Assembly (NCBI GenBank): GCA_020347085.1
Contig: CP070769.1
Coordinates: forward strand, 547,493-555,329
DNA: 7,837 nucleotides
DNA from: Desulfobacterales bacterium
GTDB taxonomy: Bacteria > Desulfobacterota > Desulfobacteria > Desulfobacterales > C00003060
Direction of reading: 5' to 3'
In this document: in pieces, positions 1 to 6,910 of the stretch
Position numbering within the stretch: position 1 is the stretch's first letter
Layout: each line of letters opens with the position of its first letter
Program-made: the position numbers and the translations under genes
Notes under the pieces: model-generated
What the model saw: only the letters and a program-made list of their open reading frames with translations
Told to the model about the DNA's origin: nothing
Databases searched by the model: none

Positions 1-75
1 AGGATTAGGATAGCCCTGCCCTGGACCTCAGAGCTATGGGGATTTGAACGTCCGAACCTTTCGCTTCTTAGGGAT

Positions 76-101
76 CGGTTTTCAATAGATATGCAAAACC
101 G
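76..101. repeat. Inverted repeat just upstream of the protease gene
   Basis: The arms CGGTTTT (76-82) and AAAACCG (95-101) are perfect complements separated by 12 bases. The hairpin ends where a purine-rich stretch, GGAAAG (101-106), begins, and that stretch is the only plausible ribosome binding site for the start codon at 117. The structure could be an operator or could affect access to the ribosome binding site. There is no T-run, so it is not an intrinsic terminator. The repeat itself is seen directly; any role is inference. The rest of 1-116 shows no gene. Confidence 0.45.
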
Positions 102-116
102 GAAAGATAGTTAGAC

Positions 117-1814
117 ATGTTCTTGAGGGCTTTATTGCAGAGGATTTTCCTGGCGTTCTTTTTGTTATTCTTCTGGCATGGCATGAGCTGTCAGTTTTCA
201 CCTGGGAACATATCTTCAAGGCTTTGTTTTGCTGAAGCTGCCTGCACAGGCAATGATATCGACGTGTTGATGATCAGCACCTCCCTTCTGCAAAAGGATC
301 TGGATTGGCTGGAAACATTGAATGAATATAAGAGCGTTCTCGAAGCGACGGAGAACCTTTGTGCAGAATACGTTGAGGTGGATTCTGAGGAATGTCTTGC
401 CGCCTATGGTATCAAGGCGGAGAATCCAGGTGACTGGGAAGAAATCCAGGATGTGATGGGGTCATTAGTTGAGGCTACTCAGGCCTCGTACATTATGCTC
501 CTAGGCGGCGTGGCTGTGATTCCGAGGCCCTTTGTGGATATTCTCTGTTTTCCAGAAGATCCCATCAGGGTGCCAAGCGATGGTTGGTACGTGGATTTGG
601 ATCGCGACCAGATCGTGGACGAAGGACTTTCAATCGGGAGACTTCCAGATTTAGGCTACCGGTCATCGGCTGTGACGGCTTATCTCCAGACCGCAGCCGC
701 CCTTCACAATGATGGGGGGGTTAGCCTCGACGCAGAGGTTTGGTTTGCGCAGGATGATTATGAGACGCCGCCGTATGGGGTGTGCGATGCTTGCACGCTG
801 GAGCAGCAGTTCTATGACCTGATGTCAACAAGCAATTACATTTTCTTCGCTGGTCACGGGACTGCGACGGGCTTTTACAATAATGACTCCCAACCCATCT
901 TCACCGTGGACTATATGAATTCGATCAACTTACAGAGCCAACATCCCGTGATAATTGGCTACTACTCCTGCCACACGGGAGTCTTGGAGAGAAGAACGCC
1001 CACTTTGTCCTATGCGTTCCTGAAGGCCGGAGCAGCTGCCTTCCTAGGCCGGACTACCGTGCAAGGGGTGCCAAATACCGTGGCGGAGGCTTTCCCTGCC
1101 GATATCGAAGAAGGCATGCCTATCGGCCCTGCGCTCTTCGGAGCAATGCGGGACGCGGCTCTCATGCAGGGGTGTGCATTGAAGGCCGCAGCCGGGCATC
1201 TTTGTTTGTACGGAGACCCAACGCTCCGGCGTCGTCAGTGCAACCCAGGTAAAAACATGGATGGCGACGGGATCTCAGACTGCGAAGATCCGTGCCCCAG
1301 CGATCCAGACAATGATTTAGATGGTGATGGTATTTGTGGGGAATTGGACAATTGTCCTGACACACCTAACCCAAGGCAGGAAGACACAAACATCAATGGT
1401 ATCGGAGATGCTTGTGAACTGTTCAATAATCCTCAGATTTGCATCATTGAAGCGAATGTCAGCCCAAATCCATCAGGAAGTTACGTAGGGGATACGGTTC
1501 GTTACAACATTGCCTATGAAATAACGGGGGGAATCGAAGGGGATGAATACAAAGTAATCGGCATGGCAAAAGCGAGCTATGGTAAGCTCTGTAGCAAAAA
1601 GCAGCGTAGGGCCATTAGAAGGGATGTTGCGGGACAAGGTCAACACGTGCTTACTTTCCAGGAGACGATTCCGGATTGTGCCGTGCCTTTGGACTTTACA
1701 GGAATGAAATGGATTGATGTGACCTGGAGGATCAGGTTGAAAACCTTGGATGGGACAGTGCTTGATCGTGATGTGCTGTTTGAAGACAGCGTCTATACCA
1801 TACAGAGGTGGTAG
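117..1814 (+). CDS. Exported gingipain-like cysteine protease (peptidase family C25) with thrombospondin type 3 repeats
   Basis: The 565-residue product begins with a basic and then very hydrophobic segment (residues about 1-20, FLAFFLLFF), typical of a Sec signal peptide; the cleavage site is not clear. Residues about 45-375 look like the C25 (gingipain) fold. They contain YIMLLGGVAVIP, SDGWYVDLDRD and SIGRLPD in the usual order. His247 in FFAGHGTATG and Cys285 in GYYSCHTG are the likely catalytic pair, and LYGDPTL closes the domain. Residues about 380-436 carry two D-x-D-x-D-G type TSP3 calcium-binding repeats (MDGDGISDCEDPCP and LDGDGICGELDNCP). The last 130 residues look beta-rich and may be an Ig-like domain of unknown role. 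The many cysteines suit an extracytoplasmic protein. No C-terminal sorting signal is recognisable. The start at 117 is chosen because it gives the signal peptide; its ribosome binding site (GGAAAG, 10-base spacing) is modest. It appears monocistronic. Substrate unknown; family assignment is fairly secure, and activity is inferred from the conserved His/Cys. Confidence 0.82.
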   Translation: MFLRALLQRIFLAFFLLFFWHGMSCQFSPGNISSRLCFAEAACTGNDIDVLMISTSLLQKDLDWLETLNEYKSVLEATENLCAEYVEVDSEECLAAYGIKAENPGDWEEIQDVMGSLVEATQASYIMLLGGVAVIPRPFVDILCFPEDPIRVPSDGWYVDLDRDQIVDEGLSIGRLPDLGYRSSAVTAYLQTAAALHNDGGVSLDAEVWFAQDDYETPPYGVCDACTLEQQFYDLMSTSNYIFFAGHGTATGFYNNDSQPIFTVDYMNSINLQSQHPVIIGYYSCHTGVLERRTPTLSYAFLKAGAAAFLGRTTVQGVPNTVAEAFPADIEEGMPIGPALFGAMRDAALMQGCALKAAAGHLCLYGDPTLRRRQCNPGKNMDGDGISDCEDPCPSDPDNDLDGDGICGELDNCPDTPNPRQEDTNINGIGDACELFNNPQICIIEANVSPNPSGSYVGDTVRYNIAYEITGGIEGDEYKVIGMAKASYGKLCSKKQRRAIRRDVAGQGQHVLTFQETIPDCAVPLDFTGMKWIDVTWRIRLKTLDGTVLDRDVLFEDSVYTIQRW

Positions 1815-2274
1815 CACCGAATGAGCTCCAGGAGGGCACAGGCGCAGAATCAGCAATATATTCGCCCTCTGTTCCATATTCCATGTATCGTGGTTTAAAC
1901 TGACTCAGCCATAGTTAGTTTCCACCCATAAATGGGCCTCTTTTGTTGCCGAGCAACGCTTCGCGCCCGATGAGCGGCGTTCTCCGCGGGTTTACGACAT
2001 CGCGCAACCCATTAGGCTTGCGGGCCCTGCGTATCTTGTTCGTCCATTCTCACAGTGAGCCCGCAGAGACGCACATTCTTTCATGCTGCTCATGTGGTCA
2101 ACAGCAAAAGACTACCTGTTTTTTGCTCCCACCGATGTCGCCTTGGGCATTGATTTCCGTCAAAGTATGCTTATCTTGACATAACAAGTAAGTTGTCAGG
2201 GTGTCAAATTCTTATACGATTGGAGCCCCAGCCCTTACCGGATGTCTTTAATGAACAAATGAAGTTTTGAGCTT
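1815..2274. other. Gene-free stretch with many small hairpins
   Basis: No convincing protein gene is seen on either strand; the open frames here lack a ribosome binding site and a protein-like composition. Several short perfect inverted repeats lie close together: CCCAT-AA-ATGGG (1925-1936), GTTGC-CGA-GCAAC (1945-1957), GCGG...CCGC (1974-1987) and CTCAC-A-GTGAG (2049-2059). About 1940-2070 is clearly more GC-rich than the flanks. A weak hairpin follows the protease stop (AGGGC near 1834 with GCCCT near 1863), but it has no T-run. The stretch could hold a structured RNA, a decayed gene or a mobile-element remnant; the sequence alone does not decide. Confidence 0.4.
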
Positions 2275-2539
2275 ATTGAAGCTCCCTGCAGTCCCGACAA
2301 GTCGGGACAGGGAATGTTCTGCCTGACGGCAGTGCTTCGCAGCGACTGTAAGGAAGGGTACCATTTTTAGATTGTTTCCATCCCCTTGCTACGCAAGGGC
2401 ATACAAACTTAAACAATAGCACTTCGTGCTTCTTTGTTTTGCGGCTGTTAGCCTCTCAACAAAGCCACCTGCTACGCATGTGGTTATTGAGGCGCTCGCT
2501 AACCCTGCAGCAAGCTACAGGGAATGCGCTCGCTGTTGC
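2275..2539. repeat. Mosaic palindromic repeat, copy 1
   Basis: This copy matches 7665-7837 in five conserved blocks in the same order and orientation: 2275-2291, 2308-2315, 2343-2373, 2493-2511 and 2512-2539. The blocks are separated by material that differs between the copies: TCCCGAC-AA-GTCGGGA (2292-2307), a 27-base piece with the hairpin CTGCC-TGAC-GGCAG (2319-2332), and a 119-base module (2374-2492). The skeleton itself forms hairpins, with CCCTG/CAGGG arms at 2284-2312 and CCCTGCAG-CAAG-CTACAGGG at 2503-2522. The longest common block (31 bases) contains AAGGAAGGGTACC. It lies 3' of the mlaA-like gene. No transposase or terminal repeat with a target duplication is visible. Confidence 0.85.
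2374..2492. repeat. 119-bp three-hairpin module inside repeat copy 1
   Basis: This stretch is absent from copy 2, where the flanking blocks are joined directly (7730/7731). It folds on paper into three successive imperfect hairpins. The first, about 2374-2408, has the core CCCTTGC-TAC-GCAAGGG. The second, about 2412-2437, has the core AGCAC-TTC-GTGCT with flanking AACAA/TTGTT. The third, about 2451-2493, has GCCTC...GAGGC outer arms and a CCACCTGC-TAC-GCATGTGG core. The first and third share the apex GCTACGC. It is either an insertion in this copy or a deletion from the other. Confidence 0.6.
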
Positions 2540-2602
2540 AGTTCAGGCTGGAATCATTGGCCTTGCTTTGCTCACTGATTTCTCCCATCTCTGGTTGACC
2601 AA

Positions 2603-3460
2603 TTATTTTTTCACCTTACTTTTACGATGTTGGATATAGGCATCGCGAAGCGCATCATACGGATTAATAGCTGCTTTCTTGAGAGACTCGTAATCACCGA
2701 TTTTCAAAGAGGTGTCATTTACGATCTCGTAGCTGGCGATCCCTACAGCCGCTTCAATGGGTTGAACATAAAAAACAGGATTCAAGAATAAATCTCCGGC
2801 CAAACCCACGGAGTCGCGCAGGGTGGAGGGACCCAGAAAGGGCCATACAACATAAAACCCGTTGCCGATTCCATAGGCCCCAAGCGTCTGACCCAAATCT
2901 TCCTCACTGGGATTCAGTTTGGGGTATTTTTTTGCCGGGTTTCCAAAGCCAAGGACGCCCACTGTGCTATTTAAAAGGAATAGAGCAAATTCGCCATTGG
3001 CTGCTTGCCATTTCCACTGAAGGATGCAATTAACCAATCGGATCGGTGTTGTGAGGTTGGTGAAAAAATTTTTTACACCAACTCTGGCCGTGCTGGGAAC
3101 TGCCGCCCTGTATGCCTTGGCCACAGGCTTCAGAACCCAGAAGTAGAACTTGTCATTGAAGTGAAACATGCCCCGATTCCAGAATGACAGGGGGTCTGTC
3201 ACCACCACCTTATCTTCTTCAAATTCCTCGTCAAACAGATCCAGTTCATCGTCAGAAAAATCGTCACCAGAATCATCTTCACTGCTGGGAGTTGAGGGAA
3301 TCTGTTCCGCTTTGGCAGTTGTTATTTCCCGGTTTTTATGGAGCGGTGAATTGGCTGATGCTTCATGGAAAGGGGTCACGAGCTTATGAGCACACCCTAC
3401 GGACAAAAAAGCAGAAGCCAAGAGAAGCAGTAACAGATGGTTCACTTGCTTTTTGCTCAT
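2603..3460 (-). CDS. mlaA: MlaA (VacJ) family outer-membrane lipoprotein
   Basis: MlaA proteins sit in the inner leaflet of the outer membrane and, in the known pathway, remove mislocalised phospholipid from the outer leaflet and pass it to MlaC. The 285-residue product starts with a lipoprotein signal peptide (KK, then LLLLLLASAFL, then LSVGC), so Cys23 would be lipidated; Ala follows it, which fits outer-membrane sorting. Residues about 57-84 form a Ser/Asp/Glu-rich linker. The MlaA core runs from about residue 89 (DPLSFWNRGMFHFND) to about 250, with the family hallmarks NFFTNLTTPIRLVN, LLNSTVGVLGF, EDLGQTLGAYGIG and YVVWPFLGPSTLRD. The end is a short basic tail. The start at 3460 is preferred because it puts the signal peptide at the N terminus. 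An in-frame ATG at 3514 and a TTG at 3511 follow a strong AGGAGG and would add 17-18 residues. It is the last gene of the operon, 108 bases after the RND gene. Confidence 0.92.
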   Translation of the reverse strand: MSKKQVNHLLLLLLASAFLSVGCAHKLVTPFHEASANSPLHKNREITTAKAEQIPSTPSSEDDSGDDFSDDELDLFDEEFEEDKVVVTDPLSFWNRGMFHFNDKFYFWVLKPVAKAYRAAVPSTARVGVKNFFTNLTTPIRLVNCILQWKWQAANGEFALFLLNSTVGVLGFGNPAKKYPKLNPSEEDLGQTLGAYGIGNGFYVVWPFLGPSTLRDSVGLAGDLFLNPVFYVQPIEAAVGIASYEIVNDTSLKIGDYESLKKAAINPYDALRDAYIQHRKSKVKK

Positions 3461-3552
3461 ATCCTCAAATGCCTTCTCGTTAACCCAGCATCCAATATTC
3501 CACCATTCCAACATTGCCTCCTGTGCGGAAGCCTATGGGCCGGAGGCCAATT

Positions 3553-3570
3553 GCGGAGCTACGCGGAGCT
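3553..3570. repeat. Short direct repeat at the RND gene stop
   Basis: GCGGAGCT occurs at 3553-3560 and again at 3563-3570, separated by AC. The second copy overlaps the stop codon of the RND gene (3569-3571). It lies in the spacer between the RND and mlaA-like genes, next to a GGCC-TCC-GGCC palindrome on the minus strand. The repeat is seen directly; no function is known. Confidence 0.5.
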
Positions 3571-6097
3571 AAGAGCTCTGCTGATTCCCTCCGACTTCGG
3601 GCCCAAACGGTTTAAAAATGACTAGCAGTTGTGGCAGCAACGTCAGGGCGGCAATTAAGGCAATTAGCATTGCTAATCCTGTCAGCAGTCCGAAATATAT
3701 ACTCGGAATGAAATTGGACAGAACCAGGATTGAAAAACCGATGATGATCGTCACTGATGTATAGTACATGGCGTGGCCGATAGTCCCGTGGCCGCTATAA
3801 ACCGTATTAATATAATTCCGATCGACTCTAAACTCATGTTTGAATCTGTGGATATAGTGAATCGTGTCATCGACCGCAATCCCTACACTAATTGCCGAAA
3901 ATGTAATGGTCATCATGTCAAGGGGAATAATCAGCCAGCCCATGACACCAAGCACTGCACCAATGGAAAGCAGATTGGGGAAAATGGCGATCAGCGCTAT
4001 TTTCAAAGACCTGAACAGGATCAGAAACATGCTCATCAGCGCCAGTATGACTACTCCCAGAGTCAGGATCTGTGAACTGAACAGGCTCTGAAGCATATTG
4101 TTGTATAACACCAGCATCCCGGTTAAATGTGTATGCTCTTTCTTTAAACCGAGTTTGCTGATCAGGTCATGTTGGATCTTTTTCAGCAACGTGTCCCGCT
4201 TCAGTGATTTTTCTGAATCCCTGACTCGGATTGAGAAACGGACCTCATTATGCTCCACGGACACATAGGGTTTTAGCACCATGCTTTTAGACTTGTCAGG
4301 TATTTTGCTGTACAACAGGGCCAGTGCAAAATTGTCTAACGGCTTGCCGTTGTTTAACTTTTCAGCGATCTTGATTATTGTTTCCAGTGATAGGACCTTA
4401 CCGGTTTCAGGCAGGCTGTCAAGATAATCATGGATCTTCTTAACCTGGGCCATCTTGTCAGAAGTAAACCAGTATTTCTCATCGTCTTCTGCTTCATCGA
4501 ATTCGGCAAACTCTTCAAATTCATCGTCATTTTGCGTGTCGGTTTCAGGTGCAACCTTCTGTGGTAATGTTTCGGGTTTATCCAATTCGACAATGACATC
4601 CAGCGGGGTAGTGCCGCCGAGATTTTGATCAATTACTTTCATGCCTTGATAGATCTCAGTCGTATGTTTAAAGTAATCAATAAAGCTGTTTTCAACCTCC
4701 AGCTTTGAGATCCCGATGGCGCTGACAATAAGGGTAATGCAACCTATTGCCAGTATCATGACGCCATGGGCTTGGGTGAATCTGGCCAAAAATGATGTCA
4801 ATGAGAAATGTGAGTTCCTTCTGGCCTGTGGAGTTCCTTTTCTCATTAGCATTAACATGGCAGGAAAGAGGAGGAATGTCACTGCCAAAGAGACAGTAAT
4901 ACCGGCACTCATCATCCAGCCAAAGGTTATGACTGGCAGGATGTCGCAGAGCAGCAGGGAACCAAACCCGGCGACAGTAGTCAGCCCGGCATACAGGCAG
5001 GGCTTCAACATCAAACAGACGGCATCGAGGATAAGCTTTCGGTGCTCAGTTTCAGGGTTATTAAAATGGAGTTCGCGGTACCGCACGATCAGATGGATCG
5101 TAATCGCCATGGTGATGATAAGCTGTAAGGATATAAAGTTAGAGGATATAACCGTGACCTCCCAGCCAAACAATCCCAGCAGCCCCATCATGGACATTGC
5201 AGAAAAACCACAGCAGAGCATCGGCAAAAAAATCCAGCGCATTTTTCTAAAAATGACGCTTAAGGTGACGACCAGAAAAAACAATACCCCGAGGCCGAAT
5301 GTCTTCAGGTCGTTTTTGATAAAGGTGATCAGGTCGTCTGCGATCATGCTAATACCGCCCAGAAAAAGTTCGGCATCCTGGCGGTAGTTGTCCATAATCG
5401 CGCGAATTTGAGCAATATCCTGATGCCGGGTCTTCTTCATCTTGTCCCGGTGCTTTTGAAATTGGGCGCTGACTTTTTTGAATTCAGCGGCCTCTGCCGC
5501 AGACAGCGCGTTGGCGGCTTGTTTTTCCCGGAAATGGTTGCGACGGGCCAGTAAGTCCTGATAGGTCTTATCGATCGGAAATTTGATCTGGAGTGCGGTG
5601 GTCTTAAGATCCGGGCTGACCAGTAGGTTTTGGTAGAGGGGACTCTTACTGAACTCGATCCTAGCCAGTTTCTTGTCAACCTTTGGCGATTCAAGATTCC
5701 GGATATTGCTGGCCAGTTTCTTGAGGGGCACGGGCGGGCTTTCCAGCAGAGGAACGTCCAGTATGGAAACCACCGATGACACCCTTTCCAACTGCTTTAA
5801 TTCATCCCGCAGTCGGGTCAGGTTTGCCAACACCTTATCTGAAAACAAGTCGTCTTTGGGGGCATAGGTCATCAACAAATAATCTTGTATTCCATATCGG
5901 GAATTAATAAGCCGCGAGTAACGCAGGTCTTTGTCACTCTGGAGAACCAGCGTTTCCGCTGATGCGTCAAGCTTGAAGTCCTTTGCCTTGTAGCCGAGAA
6001 AGGAAACCACTGCCAGAAGACAGATAATGACGAGTCCCGGCCGCTCAAGGATGACCTTGTCGAAAAAACGTCTCGCCAGTGAATGAAGTTCTATCAT
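3569..6097 (-). CDS. RND/MMPL superfamily transporter, probable lipid exporter (HpnN-like)
   Basis: The 842-residue inner-membrane protein has the duplicated RND layout. TM1 is at about residues 20-37, followed by a periplasmic loop with the family-like DFKLDASAETLVLQSDKDLRY. A first bundle of membrane helices spans about 265-418. TM7 is at about 443-465, followed by a second periplasmic loop and a second bundle at about 674-832. The signature GIAVDDTIHYIHRF (near residue 740) sits in the second bundle; this DD-T-H element is typical of lipid-type RND/MMPL proteins. The second loop has an unusual acidic, Phe-rich insert (about 518-541). Members related to HpnN move hopanoids or other lipids to the outer membrane, using the proton gradient. 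It is the middle gene, starting 20 bases after the mlaC-like stop, so it is probably co-transcribed. Its ribosome binding site is weak (TGAG), which suggests coupling. Family certain; substrate inferred from the neighbours. Confidence 0.9.
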   Translation of the reverse strand: MIELHSLARRFFDKVILERPGLVIICLLAVVSFLGYKAKDFKLDASAETLVLQSDKDLRYSRLINSRYGIQDYLLMTYAPKDDLFSDKVLANLTRLRDELKQLERVSSVVSILDVPLLESPPVPLKKLASNIRNLESPKVDKKLARIEFSKSPLYQNLLVSPDLKTTALQIKFPIDKTYQDLLARRNHFREKQAANALSAAEAAEFKKVSAQFQKHRDKMKKTRHQDIAQIRAIMDNYRQDAELFLGGISMIADDLITFIKNDLKTFGLGVLFFLVVTLSVIFRKMRWIFLPMLCCGFSAMSMMGLLGLFGWEVTVISSNFISLQLIITMAITIHLIVRYRELHFNNPETEHRKLILDAVCLMLKPCLYAGLTTVAGFGSLLLCDILPVITFGWMMSAGITVSLAVTFLLFPAMLMLMRKGTPQARRNSHFSLTSFLARFTQAHGVMILAIGCITLIVSAIGISKLEVENSFIDYFKHTTEIYQGMKVIDQNLGGTTPLDVIVELDKPETLPQKVAPETDTQNDDEFEEFAEFDEAEDDEKYWFTSDKMAQVKKIHDYLDSLPETGKVLSLETIIKIAEKLNNGKPLDNFALALLYSKIPDKSKSMVLKPYVSVEHNEVRFSIRVRDSEKSLKRDTLLKKIQHDLISKLGLKKEHTHLTGMLVLYNNMLQSLFSSQILTLGVVILALMSMFLILFRSLKIALIAIFPNLLSIGAVLGVMGWLIIPLDMMTITFSAISVGIAVDDTIHYIHRFKHEFRVDRNYINTVYSGHGTIGHAMYYTSVTIIIGFSILVLSNFIPSIYFGLLTGLAMLIALIAALTLLPQLLVIFKPFGPEVGGNQQSS

Positions 6098-6117
6098 ATT
6101 GTTTGCTCAGGTCAGTG

Positions 6118-6717
6118 TTAAGAGGCGGACTGTTTGTTTTCCGGTTCTTCCAGTTTTTTCAGAAGGTCGTCAATAGTCCCTTTGCTAAGAACCTGGTCAA
6201 ATTGTGATCGGTACGTTGTGATGAGGCTGACACCCTCGATCTCTATATCATAGATCTTCCAGTTCTGTTTTGATTTGTATAGCTTGTATAGCATGGATAT
6301 TTTGTTGTCTTTCGAGATCAGGTCGGTTGGGATGTGAATTCTTTTCTTGACCTGAATAGGCGCATTATAGACGATCTTTTCATCTGAATAAGTATAACGA
6401 GTCAGTTTTTCGAGATATGACTCCTTCAAACGTTTGATAAAAAGCTCCGAAAATCTCTCCTTCTTCTCTTTGGCCAGGCCGGGCCAGAACTTTCTGCCCA
6501 AAGTCAGCTTGGCCATTAGCGAAAAATCAAAGATTGGCGTAACGATTTCCATGATTTCTTTTTTCTTTGCCTCATGTTCAATTTCTTTTTTTTGCAACAC
6601 CGAGATCACACCCTCAAGCTTGCTTTTTAACGCTTCCTCGGCAGCACTCTTATCATCCGCTATGACTGTCTGGCTCAAAATCAGCAAGCTCAAAACAGCA
6701 TACAGTAGGCTTTTCAT
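6118..6717 (-). CDS. mlaC: MlaC/Ttg2D-family periplasmic lipid-binding protein
   Basis: MlaC-type proteins ferry a lipid across the periplasm between an outer-membrane lipoprotein and an inner-membrane transporter. The 199-residue product has a clear signal peptide (MKSLLYAVLSLLILSQTVIA, cleavage likely before DDK). The mature part has the family order: a helical start, then EIVTPIFDFSLMAKLTLGRK, then a helical ERFSELFIKRLKESYLEKLTRY, a beta segment with IVYNAPIQVKKRIHI, and NWKIYDIEIEGVSLITTYRS, and finally a helix ending near LLKKLEEP. This length and motif order match the Ttg2D/MlaC family, which also includes the hopanoid-linked HpnM. The ATG at 6717 is chosen over the one at 6738 because AAAGGA lies 7 bases upstream and the signal peptide begins there. 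It is the first gene of the operon with the RND and mlaA-like genes. No promoter is convincing in 6718-6910. Confidence 0.9.
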   Translation of the reverse strand: MKSLLYAVLSLLILSQTVIADDKSAAEEALKSKLEGVISVLQKKEIEHEAKKKEIMEIVTPIFDFSLMAKLTLGRKFWPGLAKEKKERFSELFIKRLKESYLEKLTRYTYSDEKIVYNAPIQVKKRIHIPTDLISKDNKISMLYKLYKSKQNWKIYDIEIEGVSLITTYRSQFDQVLSKGTIDDLLKKLEEPENKQSAS

Positions 6718-6724
6718 AATCCAT

Positions 6725-6730
6725 TCCTTT
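6725..6730 (-). promoter_or_regulatory. Ribosome binding site that decides the mlaC-like start
   Basis: The minus strand reads AAAGGA here, followed by 7 bases and then the ATG at 6717. The upstream in-frame ATG at 6738 overlaps this region and has no comparable site. The site therefore supports the shorter protein, which begins with the signal peptide. Confidence 0.65.
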
Positions 6731-6910
6731 CTTTGCATTTTTCGTTTTGCTCATATGCATTGCGGATGTATCAGACAGATTAGAAGGCCATTCCACGGAC
6801 AAGGTGATCGAACGCCATAGCCCCCAGGAGAAAAAAGGCTTGACAATGAGGAGAATTCAAGAAATATGAAATAATATATCACCTACCAATATCACCAGAG
6901 AAAATAGGTT

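Noticed and set aside
38..60. Possible tRNA 3' part on the minus strand (TTCAAAT flanked by GGACG and CCCCA)
   Set aside because: The loop resembles a T-loop, but the two five-base arms do not pair and no acceptor stem or anticodon arm is found.
1473..1877. Minus-strand open frame of 134 codons antisense to the protease gene
   Set aside because: It lies almost wholly opposite a well-supported gene, has no family features and no ribosome binding site.
1943..2179. Plus-strand open frame of 78 codons
   Set aside because: No ribosome binding site, no recognisable domain, an unusual Ser/Cys/His-rich composition, and it runs across short inverted repeats. It is treated as non-coding.
2275..2539. 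CRISPR array or integron attC array
   Set aside because: The palindromic units are of different lengths and sequence, with no regular repeat-spacer pattern, no cas or integrase gene and no attC core sites.
4716..5387. Plus-strand open frame of 223 codons inside the RND gene
   Set aside because: It is the antisense of transmembrane coding sequence; its composition follows from the opposite strand and it has no domain of its own.
6831..6861. Possible terminator after the sugar transferase on the minus strand (CTTGA/TCAAG followed by six T)
   Set aside because: The stem is only five AT-rich pairs with a 13-base loop, too weak to call.
6840..6868. Plus-strand promoter-like TTGACA with AATATG after 17 bases
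   Set aside because: The -10 match is poor and no plus-strand gene follows; it faces the 3' end of a minus-strand gene.
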